Assembly: GCA_963845265.1 (NCBI GenBank)
Contig: CAWJRN010000009.1
Span: 186,001 to 250,000 of the forward strand
DNA length: 64,000 nt
Direction of reading: 5' to 3'
Origin: DYRB01 sp963845265
GTDB lineage: Bacteria; Pseudomonadota; Gammaproteobacteria; Chromatiales; Chromatiaceae
Positions 1-8,190 of the stretch are shown piece by piece. The notes under the pieces are model-generated. The model was not told the origin of the DNA. It did no database searches and worked only from the letters and a program-made list of their open reading frames with translations. The position numbers were made by a program, and so were the translations under genes. Every line of letters begins with the position of its first letter. The first letter of the stretch is position 1.

Positions 1-50
1 TCACCCGGAGCCGGACCAGTGGCCAGGTTGGTCAGGGTTGGATCATTCAT
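1..50 (-). CDS. 5' end of an unidentified gene leaving the window
   Basis: On the minus strand an ATG at 50 is preceded at good spacing by GGAG, and the frame stays open to the edge (MNDPTLTNLATGPAPG). Only about 16 codons are visible, so no function can be given. It would be divergent from the nitroreductase at 416. The call rests on the start codon and ribosome binding site alone. Confidence 0.35.
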   Translation of the reverse strand, partial: MNDPTLTNLATGPAPG

Positions 51-415
51 GCTGCACTCCACCTTGGGCGCGGTATCGCTTGAAGACGTGATCGGCCGGA
101 CGCCCACCGTCGAGCCTGTAGTCTCCAAGGTAGGTCCTAACCCGGCAGAGCCGGAACCAGAAACCGTGGTCGAGGCCTTTGCTCGTTGTCGTAATCGAGT
201 ATCCGCGCGACAACGACAACGAAATTGCTTCGACGGTTTGTTCAAGATTTGCGGAGTAAGGGACTAATGGGCAAGCAGTATACTGGTGCCGCGTCTGGCC
301 GCCAGGACCCGGCCAGCCACCTGCCCAATCCGAGACCCGCGCCGACCTCGATCTGGCCCCCTGGACCATCCGTCCGAATGTCGGGCAACCACACAACCAA
401 CCAGCCCCCAACCCC
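51..415. other. Intergenic region with a dispersed repeat
   Basis: This gap separates the leftmost minus-strand start from the nitroreductase. Its main content is the repeat copy at 135-268, annotated separately. I found no convincing gene. The open frames here do not look like any protein I recognise. Confidence 0.5.
135..268 (+). repeat. Dispersed ~135-bp repeat, copy 1
   Basis: This segment matches 7848-7986 almost throughout with scattered substitutions. Both begin TCCTAACCCGGCA and end GTAAGGGACTAAT. The centre holds an inverted repeat: CGTTGTCGT at about 184-192 pairs with the ACGACAACG that overlaps the repeated CAACGACAACGAAAT at 211-224. The two copies bracket the 7.6 kb containing nfsA-like, rlmN, DUF1631 and the EF-P genes. 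A non-coding interspersed element is the simplest reading. Confidence 0.8.
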
Positions 416-1165
416 ATGGACCAAACTCAAGACAGCCCGGTCATCCAACTGCAAAGGCGCCATAGCTCTATCCGCCGCTATACGGACGCACCCATCGCCC
501 CGGAACTGCTCGCGACCCTGATCCGGGCGGGTCAGGGGGCGCCCAGCTCCAGTTTCATCCAGGCCTATTCCGTGGTCCGGGTCACCCGCCCGGCGGCACG
601 TTCGGCCATCGCCAGGGCGGCGGGCAACCAGCCCTGGGTCGAGCAGGCGGCAGAGTTGCTGATTTTCTGCGCAGATCTGCGGCGGGTGGACAGGGCCTGC
701 CGACGCAACGGCCTGGGCGTCCTGGAGGGGTGGACGGAGCACAGCCTCGCCGCCGTCGTGGACCTATCCCTGATGGCCCAAAATGTGCTGCTGGCCGCCG
801 AGTCCGTGGGGCTCGGGGGTGTCTTCATCGGCGGCCTCCGCAACGACCCCCAGACCGTCGTGGACCAACTGGGCCTGCCTCAGCTGGTTGCCCCGATTTT
901 CGGGCTCTGCCTCGGCTGGCCCGCGGAGGTGCCCGAGGTCAAACCTCGACAACCCCTGGAGCTGATGCTCCATGACGATGTCTACCGGGAGCCCGATGCC
1001 GCCGTTATGGATGCTTATGACCAGCTCATGGCCACTTACTACGCCGCCCGCAGCGATAATGCCCGACGTAGCGATTGGTCGGAGACGACTGCCAAGGCGA
1101 CCCAAGGCAAGAAGCGCGAACACATGCTGGCGTTCCTGCGCGGCCAGGGTTTTTTCCGGGCCTAG
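416..1165 (+). CDS. NfsA-like NADPH-dependent nitroreductase/flavin reductase
   Basis: A 249-residue member of the nitroreductase superfamily, in the NfsA/FRP branch. These are FMN-dependent cytoplasmic enzymes that pass electrons from NADPH to nitro compounds, quinones or flavins. The N-terminal RRHSSIRRYTDAPI is the FMN-phosphate-binding arginine/serine signature, GAPSSSFIQAYSVVRV follows, and the middle has the GLGGVFIGGLRNDP segment typical of NfsA. Length is close to the 240-250 usual for the family. The start at 416 has no strong Shine-Dalgarno sequence. A globin remnant follows immediately. Substrate cannot be read from the sequence. Confidence 0.9.
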   Translation: MDQTQDSPVIQLQRRHSSIRRYTDAPIAPELLATLIRAGQGAPSSSFIQAYSVVRVTRPAARSAIARAAGNQPWVEQAAELLIFCADLRRVDRACRRNGLGVLEGWTEHSLAAVVDLSLMAQNVLLAAESVGLGGVFIGGLRNDPQTVVDQLGLPQLVAPIFGLCLGWPAEVPEVKPRQPLELMLHDDVYREPDAAVMDAYDQLMATYYAARSDNARRSDWSETTAKATQGKKREHMLAFLRGQGFFRA

Positions 1166-1416
1166 AGACTGGGCAACGGCCGGATTCTTCCCGCGCTTCT
1201 ACGAGCGCTTCCTCGCCCAGTCTCCAGAGACCGCCAGGCTTTTCGAGGGTCGCGACATGGAGCGCATCCAGTCCAAGCTCAAGATGACCCTGGCGATGGT
1301 GGACGACAACGCCGGCGCCCAGGCGGGCCTGGACATGTATCTGGAGCTCTTGGGGCACATCCATGCTGGCCTGCACATCAATAGCGATCAGTTCAGCGCC
1401 TGGCGGGACGCGGACA
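1166..1416 (+). pseudogene. Globin-domain remnant, truncated at both ends
   Basis: Immediately after the nitroreductase stop, the frame that includes 972-1466 reads FFPRFYERFLAQSPETARLF, then a helix-rich stretch with LELLGHIHAGLHINSDQFSAW. This resembles the central and C-terminal helices of bacterial globins, where FYxxFL...SPE..xLF and a later HxxxGL(N/D)I stretch carrying the haem-proximal histidine are typical. There is no start codon or N-terminal A-helix, and the similarity stops where the convergent rlmN begins at 1422. I read it as the surviving piece of a globin gene cut on both sides. It is unlikely to make a functional protein. Confidence 0.55.
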
Positions 1417-1421
1417 GCGTC

Positions 1422-2477
1422 TCAGACCGACTCCGACGAGTCGGCATCGCCCGAGCAGGTCGATAGCACCCGGGCCCGCAATTGGCCGCAGCCCCCATCG
1501 ACGTCCTGGCCCGCAGAATTGCGTACCCGGCTGACGATGCCTAGTTGCTGCAAGTACCCGGCCATGGCGGCTGCCCTGCGGCCACTAGGGCGCCTAAACC
1601 CCAAGCCCTCATTGGGGTTGTAGGGGATGAAATTCATCATGGCATACCTGCCGGCCAGGAGCCGGGCGATCCCTGCCAGCTCGTCGTCTCCGTCGTTCAC
1701 GCCCGCCAACAGGGTCCACTGGTATTGGATGGGATAGCCCGTGGCTCGGGCATAGGCCTCGCCCAACTCGACCAGCGCTTGGGGGGCGATGGGCGGCGCC
1801 CGTGGCAACAACTGGGCACGCAGCCCCGCCTTGGTGCTGTGCAGCGAGATGGCCAGAGCAGGCTTGACCCGCCCCAGGGGCAGACGCTCGAAGACGCGCC
1901 GGTCGCCCACGGTGGAAAAGACCAGATCCTTGTGGCCGATCGCCCCGAGGGTGCCGAGGAGGTCGATGGCCTCAAGCACGTTATCCAGGTTATGGGCCGG
2001 CTCGCCCATACCCATGAAGACCACCCGTGTGACCGCCCGCCGGCTCCGTGCCAGGGCGACCTGCGCGACGATCTCGGCACTACCGAGCTGCCGTTTCAGT
2101 CCATCGCGCCCGGTCATGCAAAAGACACAGCCCACGGCACAGCCCACCTGGGTCGAGACGCATAACCCGGCCCCGGGCAATAGCACGCCCTCCACCGTCT
2201 GGCCGTCGGCCAGCTCCACCAGCCAACGCGCCGAGCCATCGGCTCCATGGTGTTCGGCGCGCAGCCGGGCTAGCCCGTCCAGATCCGCACTCAGACTCGG
2301 CAGCGCCTCGCGCACCGGCAGGGGAAGGAAGTCCTCGACACGCCGGTGCCGGGTGGCGATAGGAATAGACCGCGCCCATGCCTGGAGTACCCGCTGCACG
2401 TGGCAGGGCTTGGCGCCGTGATCGCGCAGGCGTTGGCGAACGGCTTCGATCTGCATGGGGAGACTCGGTTGCGGCAT
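1422..2477 (-). CDS. rlmN: RlmN-family radical SAM RNA methyltransferase
   Basis: A 351-residue radical SAM enzyme of the RlmN/Cfr family, which methylates C2 of adenine in 23S rRNA A2503 and some tRNAs. The 4Fe-4S cluster motif is CAVGCVFC (CX3CX2C). The first methyl-relay cysteine lies just before it in LCVSTQVGC, and the second is in the C-terminal SAGQDVDGGCGQL. GMGEP and the ISLHS stretch are also present. The frame is open to 2603, but ATG at 2477 has GAGG five bases upstream, so I start there. ATG at 2456 is an alternative. It is somewhat divergent from canonical RlmN and may be a paralogue. Confidence 0.85.
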   Translation of the reverse strand: MPQPSLPMQIEAVRQRLRDHGAKPCHVQRVLQAWARSIPIATRHRRVEDFLPLPVREALPSLSADLDGLARLRAEHHGADGSARWLVELADGQTVEGVLLPGAGLCVSTQVGCAVGCVFCMTGRDGLKRQLGSAEIVAQVALARSRRAVTRVVFMGMGEPAHNLDNVLEAIDLLGTLGAIGHKDLVFSTVGDRRVFERLPLGRVKPALAISLHSTKAGLRAQLLPRAPPIAPQALVELGEAYARATGYPIQYQWTLLAGVNDGDDELAGIARLLAGRYAMMNFIPYNPNEGLGFRRPSGRRAAAMAGYLQQLGIVSRVRNSAGQDVDGGCGQLRARVLSTCSGDADSSESV

Positions 2478-2840
2478 CCCGACCTCAGGCCAGGACGAGG
2501 ATCTCATCAAGCCCGCGGGTAGGTGCACCCAGGGACCGGCGGGTATTGTGGTCGATACCTCCGCGCCCGACCAGTATCCATGCGACCCCCGCAACCCGAG
2601 CATTCGACCGGTATCTCGCCGATCTTTAGCGCGTCAACCCATTGCCGACCGGTCGACCCGCCCACGAAATCTTGCGCTTCGTGCCCTCGCAACCGAGGCT
2701 ACTCCCCCATCTGCGACGGGGATCGCATTCCCAATTCACCTCTAGCCATACAGTGCCGGAGACAAGCGAGCAACTGGCGACGACCGCCTTACAGCGAATT
2801 TTTCCGCCCTTTGCGATAGACCCGATACCAGGGGACCGCC
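2478..2840. other. Intergenic region between divergent rlmN and the DUF1631 gene
   Basis: About 360 bases that must hold both promoters. I see no repeat, RNA gene or convincing small ORF. Promoter elements could not be assigned with confidence. Confidence 0.4.
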
Positions 2841-5231
2841 GTGAAACTCATAAATTTTGGAGCCCATGCCCGAGCCAAGGCGGCAAGAGAGGAGCAACGC
2901 TTCGACGGGCCGGAGACCGACACCTCGGCCGAGACCGAAGGTACCGACCCTTTGCCATTTAGGGACCCCAGTGGCTTCACCCATGATCGCCGGGATGCTG
3001 GTCGTGCACGACTGCTCGCCGATTGCCGCGACCGCATCGCCCACGACATCGCCATCACCTTCGTTCAAACTCAAGACGCGACTGCCGGTAGACTCATCGC
3101 TCTGGCCGACCGCGCAACCCTGGCAGGGTCCCAGGATCTATACTGCGCCGCCCACGGGTTTCTGACCAACCACAGCCAGGAGTTGCTGCACCAGTTCCGC
3201 ATCGCGTTCCTCAGCGCCAGCGACGCTGGCTTCCGAGACCTCGACGAGTCGATGACCCCAGCGGAGGAAGTCCGTTCCGGTGAACTCAGCCTGGTGGCCG
3301 ACGAAGACTTTGAGCGCGATCTGACCATCGACAAGCTCTCTGCGCGAGCCGTCTATGCCTGTTCCCAACAACTGACCGCTCTCGACCGGCGTATCGCGGC
3401 CCTGCTCCCTGGCCGACGCCTGTCCGGTGATCAGAACCCCCTCTATCCCAAGGCCATCTTTACTGCCTTTCTCCGTGCCTGTCGGACCCAAGGGGCTTAC
3501 GACCAGGTCGATCTCACCCTGCTCGGCGAGTTCAGCCTTCAGATCGCGGAGGCCTTGCCCAGGATCTATGCGGAGATCAACCGGCACCTCAAGGAGAAAG
3601 GCGTGCTGCCGGACATCCCGCTCGATAGGCCGCCCTCCTATGAGAGGTCCGGGTCGGCCACCGAGGCTCCAGAGGAGGGTTCAGTCTGGAGCCCCGCCCA
3701 GACTGACGCCGCATCGCTCGCTGCGCCAGCCTTGGACGGAGATCGGCTTGGGTTGATCTTGGCCCCAGGGACCACCGAGGGCCGCGCAAACCCCATCGAC
3801 GTCTTTGCCCAGATTGCCCAACGCCTGATGGCGAGGCAGCCCGCGACCAGAAATGCAGCGCCTTTCCTGGCCGAGGGCGCCCCCTCACCCACGACCGAAC
3901 ACCTCGTCTCGGCCCTGACCCGCCTACAAAGGGGGACACCAGACGCCGAGCGATTCCCCGGAGTCGATCCGAGCCTGCACGACGCGACCGATGGGACCCT
4001 GCTGCGCCGCATCCGCGACACCCCGCTGATCGCCTGGTCACACCCCACGGACGCCGTCACGGTGGACGTGGTGGCCATGCTGTTCGACCTGTTCCTCAAT
4101 GACAGGGAGTTGCCCGACGCCCTGCGCGCCCAGATCGGGCGGCTTCAGATCCCGGTCCTCAAGGCCGCCATGATGGATCGAGAGTTCTTTTCCGACCGCC
4201 AGCACCCTGCGCGCCGGCTGCTGAACACCATCGCAGGGTCCGCAACGGGTTGGATCGAACGCGACCTGCCCCGCCTCGTCGATAAGGTGCGCACGATCTG
4301 CGAGGCGATCTTGGACGGTTTCGAAGAGGACACCGCCGTCTTTTCCGTACAACTCGAGGTGCTGACTCAGTTTTTGGCGGAAGAGAAGGAACGCGCCCCT
4401 GACACAGCAACCGCGCGCATCGACGAGGTCGAGCAGGCGGAGAGGCGTGCACTGGCACGCCAAGAGGTCGCCGAACACTTGCAGCGCCATACCGCCACCG
4501 GCGACCTGCCCGATGTGATCCGGGGGTTCTTGGAGGGCTCCTGGCGCCAGGTCCTGCTCAAGGCATGGCTGGAGCCTGGAGATGAGGATCAGGCCCGCCA
4601 GGAGGCGATCGCCACCATGGAGGAGTTGGTCTGGAGCATTACCCCCAAGACCACCCCGGAAGAACGCGACAAACTGTTCGCGACCCTGCCTGACCTGCTG
4701 CGGCGCCTACAACAGGGCCTGGCATCGGTGGCTTTGGCCGACGAATGGGACAAGTTCTTCTCGCACCTTCTGCGCGCGCACATGTTGGCCGTGCGCCCCG
4801 AAGCTGGTGCCACCGCCGCACCGACAGGGGCACCACGGCCAAACCAGGCCCCCGCCCAAGCAGGGAGCCCCACACCAGCCGACGCCGAGGCACCCAAACC
4901 CGATGGTGCACCGAGTCGCGAGGAACACTACCAGGAACTCGCCCAGGGCCTCCGCCTGGGCACCTGGGTCGAATTCACGAGCAACCGCGGAACCCGGCGC
5001 ACCCTGCGCCTGGACTGGTGCAGCCAGCAGCGCGGGGCCTATCTGTTCGCAAACTTCCAGGGCGACGACAGCGCTATCGTCACGACCGAGCGCCTCGCGC
5101 AGCGCCTGCGCAACCGCACCGCCCGGATCCTGGATCAGGACAATTTCATGGAACGTGCGGTCTCGCAGCTCCTCACGGGGGATCAATTGGATGCAACGTC
5201 CGCCTCGTCCCAGGTGATGCCGACGTCTTAG
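2841..5231 (+). CDS. DUF1631 family protein
   Basis: A 796-residue protein of the DUF1631 family, of unknown function and sometimes wrongly labelled thymidine phosphorylase. Recognisable parts are NPLYPKAIFTAFLRACRT near residue 200, a long helical middle, a low-complexity Ala/Pro segment around 655-690, and a C-terminal beta-rich domain (LGTWVEFTSNRGTRRTLRLDW...YLFANFQG) typical of the family. No signal peptide or membrane segment is visible, so it is probably cytoplasmic. It ends three bases before the stop of the convergent epmA. Assignment comes from remembered family features. Confidence 0.8.
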   Translation: MKLINFGAHARAKAAREEQRFDGPETDTSAETEGTDPLPFRDPSGFTHDRRDAGRARLLADCRDRIAHDIAITFVQTQDATAGRLIALADRATLAGSQDLYCAAHGFLTNHSQELLHQFRIAFLSASDAGFRDLDESMTPAEEVRSGELSLVADEDFERDLTIDKLSARAVYACSQQLTALDRRIAALLPGRRLSGDQNPLYPKAIFTAFLRACRTQGAYDQVDLTLLGEFSLQIAEALPRIYAEINRHLKEKGVLPDIPLDRPPSYERSGSATEAPEEGSVWSPAQTDAASLAAPALDGDRLGLILAPGTTEGRANPIDVFAQIAQRLMARQPATRNAAPFLAEGAPSPTTEHLVSALTRLQRGTPDAERFPGVDPSLHDATDGTLLRRIRDTPLIAWSHPTDAVTVDVVAMLFDLFLNDRELPDALRAQIGRLQIPVLKAAMMDREFFSDRQHPARRLLNTIAGSATGWIERDLPRLVDKVRTICEAILDGFEEDTAVFSVQLEVLTQFLAEEKERAPDTATARIDEVEQAERRALARQEVAEHLQRHTATGDLPDVIRGFLEGSWRQVLLKAWLEPGDEDQARQEAIATMEELVWSITPKTTPEERDKLFATLPDLLRRLQQGLASVALADEWDKFFSHLLRAHMLAVRPEAGATAAPTGAPRPNQAPAQAGSPTPADAEAPKPDGAPSREEHYQELAQGLRLGTWVEFTSNRGTRRTLRLDWCSQQRGAYLFANFQGDDSAIVTTERLAQRLRNRTARILDQDNFMERAVSQLLTGDQLDATSASSQVMPTS

Positions 5232-5234
5232 GCG

Positions 5235-6230
5235 TTAGGCCCGCTCCACAGGGAAGGCGAGGACCTCATCGATGTGGCAGGCCCCGGTCTTGACCATGAG
5301 CAGACGGTCAAGCCCGACAGCGACGCCCGACGCCGCGGGCATACCCGCCGCCAGGGCGGCAAGGAAGGCCTCGTCCAAGGGCGGAGTCGGACAACCCGCG
5401 AGGGCCCGCTCGGCCAGGTCCTGGGTGAAGCGCCGCTGCTGCTCGCCCGCGTCGGTCAGTTCGTGGAAGCCGTTGGCCAGCTCCATGCCCTCCAGGTACA
5501 GCTCAAAGCGCTCTCCGACCGGAGCTGGACCAGCCCGCACCCTGGCGAGGGCCGCCTGGCTGGGGGGGTAGTCGTAGATGAAGGTCATACAACCACGACC
5601 CAGGTGCGCCTCCAGGCAGTGAGTCAGCAACAGGTCGAGCCAGCCGTCGAGATCCAGATCCAACCCGGCCGCCTGAATGCCGCGCCCGAGGGCGACCCGG
5701 CCCAGGGTAGCGAGGTCCGTGTGCCAGGGGTCCAGACCCAGACGGTCTCGGAACAGGTCACGGTAGGGGATCTCCTCGACGCTTAGGCCGGGGGCATCCA
5801 AGACCCTGCGCACCACGGCCGCAACCTCGGTCATGAGCTCCCGATAGCCCAAGCCGGGTCGATACCACTCCAGCAGGCTGAACTCGGGGTGGTGCAGCCG
5901 GCCCCGCTCGCCGTCGCGGAAGACCTTGCAGATCTGGTAGATGGGCCCGCTGCCTGCGGCCAGGAGCCGCTTCATGGCGAATTCGGGGGAGGTCTGAAGA
6001 TAGAGAGGCAGCCCTGCGGGCTGACCGGGACCCTGCCAGCGCGTACCCAGACTATCCAGCGCCGGATCGCTGATCGCGGCGCGGGAGGCGATGGGAGTCT
6101 CGACTTCGAGGACTGATGCTTCGGCAAAGAAGGACCGGATGGTCGCGAGCATCCCAGCACGGGCCGCCAGGGTCTCGGCGGACGCAGTGGGGCGCCAGGC
6201 CGGAAGGCTACTCCTTGGCGCGGGAGGCAT
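5235..6230 (-). CDS. epmA: EF-P--(R)-beta-lysine ligase EpmA
   Basis: EpmA (YjeA/GenX/PoxA) is a truncated class II lysyl-tRNA synthetase paralogue that attaches (R)-beta-lysine to the conserved lysine of elongation factor P. The catalytic core is clear: VLEVETP (motif 1), LQTSPEFAMKRLLAAGSGPIYQICKVFRDGE with HHPEFSLLEWY (motif 2), and GVAVGLDRLLM (motif 3). There is no N-terminal anticodon-binding domain, as expected, and 331 residues is near the usual 325. I start at ATG 6230; a GTG at 6236 is two codons upstream. The start lies inside the end of efp, so the two are co-transcribed. Confidence 0.93.
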   Translation of the reverse strand: MPPAPRSSLPAWRPTASAETLAARAGMLATIRSFFAEASVLEVETPIASRAAISDPALDSLGTRWQGPGQPAGLPLYLQTSPEFAMKRLLAAGSGPIYQICKVFRDGERGRLHHPEFSLLEWYRPGLGYRELMTEVAAVVRRVLDAPGLSVEEIPYRDLFRDRLGLDPWHTDLATLGRVALGRGIQAAGLDLDLDGWLDLLLTHCLEAHLGRGCMTFIYDYPPSQAALARVRAGPAPVGERFELYLEGMELANGFHELTDAGEQQRRFTQDLAERALAGCPTPPLDEAFLAALAAGMPAASGVAVGLDRLLMVKTGACHIDEVLAFPVERA

Positions 6231-6777
6231 ACTCACCGGTGCGGGTGTCCACCTTGATCAGCTCGCCCTCTTGGACGAACAGAGGTACCCGCACCACGGC
6301 CCCCGTCTCCAGGGTCGCTGGCTTGCCGCCGCCGCCCGAGGTATCGCCCTTGAGGCCCGGGTCCGTCTCGGTGATCAGCAGGGTGACGAAGTTGGGGGCC
6401 TCGACGGTCAGGGGCGCACCGTTGTACAGGGTCACGTTGCACATGTCCTGCTCCTTGACCCACTTGGCCGCGTCGCCCATCGCGTTGACATCGGCGGTGA
6501 CCTGCTCATAGCTCGCCGGGTCCATGAAGTGCCACTCTTCACCGTCGTTGTACAGATATTGCATCTGGGTATCATGCACGTCCGCAGCCTCGGCCGTGTC
6601 GCCGGACTTGAACGTCCGCTCGACTACGCGGCCGGTCTTCAGATTGCGGATCTTGACCCGACTGAAGGCCTGACCCTTGCCTGGCTTGACGAACTCGTTC
6701 TCGATGATGGCGTAGGGATCGCCGTCGAGCATGATTTTCATCCCGCCGCGAAACTCACTGGTGCTGTAATACGCCAT
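6208..6777 (-). CDS. efp: Elongation factor P
   Basis: The 189-residue translation factor that relieves ribosome stalling at polyproline. It has the normal three-domain layout, starting MAYYSTSEFRGGMKIMLDG. The modified lysine sits in the loop KPGKGQAF near residue 34, the target of EpmA and EpmB encoded alongside. An AGAGGTG Shine-Dalgarno sequence lies five bases before the ATG. Its end overlaps epmA and its start codon overlaps the longest possible start of divergent epmB, so factor and both modification enzymes form one locus. Confidence 0.97.
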   Translation of the reverse strand: MAYYSTSEFRGGMKIMLDGDPYAIIENEFVKPGKGQAFSRVKIRNLKTGRVVERTFKSGDTAEAADVHDTQMQYLYNDGEEWHFMDPASYEQVTADVNAMGDAAKWVKEQDMCNVTLYNGAPLTVEAPNFVTLLITETDPGLKGDTSGGGGKPATLETGAVVRVPLFVQEGELIKVDTRTGEYASRAKE

Positions 6778-7834
6778 GCCGCCACCTCTTAACCTGGATG
6801 TAAAGCCGCAGATGGTAGCGCGAAGCGGCCCCGGATGGCAGCGGCCAGACTATGAACAGGACTGGAAAGATGAGTTGCGCCGGGCCTTCACCCGCCCCGA
6901 AGACCTGTTGACCTTTCTCGGGCTGCCGGCGACGGTCCAGGGTGGAGATACCACGGGTCCGACGCAGGCCTTCCGCATGCTGGTCCCGCACGGCTTCGCG
7001 GCCCTCATGGAGCGCGGCAATCCCAAGGACCCACTGCTGCGCCAGGTGCTGCCCTTGGCGGCGGAGGCCGAATCGAGCCCCGGCTTTTCCACCGACCCGG
7101 TGGGGGATGCCGGCGCGACCTTGGCCCGGGGGCTGCTGCACAAGTACCAGGGTCGGGCCCTATTGGTGACCACACCGGCCTGCGCCATCCATTGTCGCTA
7201 CTGCTTTCGCCGCCATTACCCCTATGCGGAAGCGGCCCTAAACCGAGGCGTCAGCGTGGCGGCGGTCGCGGCCATCGCGGCCGACCCGTCCATCGACGAG
7301 GTCATTCTCAGCGGGGGTGACCCACTGATGCTCGCGGACGAGGGGCTCGCGGCCCTAATCGAGGCCCTGGCCGCAGTCCCCCAGGTGCGGCGCCTGCGCC
7401 TGCATACCCGGCTCCCGGTGGTCCTGCCCAGCCGGGTCACACCCGCCCTGTGCCGACTCCTAACCCAGACCCGGTTGCAGGTCGTGCTGGTCATCCATGC
7501 CAATCACCCCAGAGAGCTGGGCGACGTGGCGGGGCAAGCCCTGGGGCAGCTCCGAGCGATTGGTGCAACCCTGCTCAACCAGAGCGTGTTGTTACGAGGG
7601 GTCAACGACGACGCGGACACCCTCTTCGATCTGAGCCATGGCCTCTTCCGCCTAGGCGTCCTCCCCTACTACCTGCACTTGCTGGACCGGGTGCAGGGGG
7701 CCGCCCACTTCGAGGTTCCCCTGGCCCGGGCCCAGAGCCTGATGGAGGCCCTGCGAATGCGCCTGCCGGGCTATCTGGTCCCGCGCCTGGTGCGCGAGCA
7801 GGCAGGCGCCGGGAGCAAAATCGCCATCTGCTGA
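6776..7834 (+). CDS. epmB: EF-P beta-lysylation enzyme EpmB (lysine 2,3-aminomutase-like)
   Basis: EpmB (YjeK) is a radical SAM, PLP-dependent aminomutase that turns L-alpha-lysine into (R)-beta-lysine for attachment to EF-P. The cluster motif CAIHCRYCF is present, followed by RRHYPY, DEVILSGGDPLML and RLRLHTRLPVVLPSRV, all typical of the KamA family. The first in-frame ATG at 6776 overlaps the efp start codon on the opposite strand. The next ATG at 6812 leaves a 34-base gap and aligns better with the usual N-terminus, so 6812 may be the true start. Neither has a strong ribosome binding site. Promoters for both directions must overlap coding sequence. Confidence 0.93.
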   Translation: MPPPLNLDVKPQMVARSGPGWQRPDYEQDWKDELRRAFTRPEDLLTFLGLPATVQGGDTTGPTQAFRMLVPHGFAALMERGNPKDPLLRQVLPLAAEAESSPGFSTDPVGDAGATLARGLLHKYQGRALLVTTPACAIHCRYCFRRHYPYAEAALNRGVSVAAVAAIAADPSIDEVILSGGDPLMLADEGLAALIEALAAVPQVRRLRLHTRLPVVLPSRVTPALCRLLTQTRLQVVLVIHANHPRELGDVAGQALGQLRAIGATLLNQSVLLRGVNDDADTLFDLSHGLFRLGVLPYYLHLLDRVQGAAHFEVPLARAQSLMEALRMRLPGYLVPRLVREQAGAGSKIAIC

Positions 7835-8190
7835 ACCAACGCTGGTATCCTAACCCGGCACAGCCGGAACCAAAAACCGTGGTCGACGTCTTTGCTCTTT
7901 GTCGTTGTCGTAGTCGAGTTCCGCGCGACAACGACAACGAAATTTCTTCGACGGTTTGTTCAAGATTTGTGGGGTAAGGGACTAATCTTTGCCGGCCTAG
8001 AGACACATCCATGGATGCCATCCGTCGATAGCGTCGAGTCGCCCCCCGGAGGTGGTACTCAGAGAGTGCGCCATTTTCAGCGACCGAGGACCATTGACGA
8101 TGGGAGCATGGCTTCAACACCGGTTCACCGAACCCAACGTCTCGCGGCTAGGTCGGTGCCTCTCCCAGCCAACAAGTTCGCAGCATCACC
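7835..8190. other. Intergenic region containing repeat copy 2
   Basis: The first half is the dispersed repeat at 7848-7986. The remaining 200 bases before the FimX-like gene should carry its promoter, but I cannot point to clear -35/-10 boxes. I saw no other gene here. Confidence 0.5.
7848..7986 (+). repeat. Dispersed ~135-bp repeat, copy 2
   Basis: Same orientation as the copy at 135-268. The hairpin core is better preserved: TTGTCGTTGTCG at about 7899-7910 pairs perfectly over 12 bases with CGACAACGACAA at about 7926-7937. Ends and flanks (TCCTAACCCGGCA, CGACGGTTTGTTCAAGATTT) match copy 1. No open frame is conserved between copies. Confidence 0.8.

Noticed and set aside
2047..2420. Long open frames antisense to rlmN and to most other genes.
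   Set aside because: They are composition-driven shadows of GC-rich coding sequence and have no recognisable motifs or start signals.
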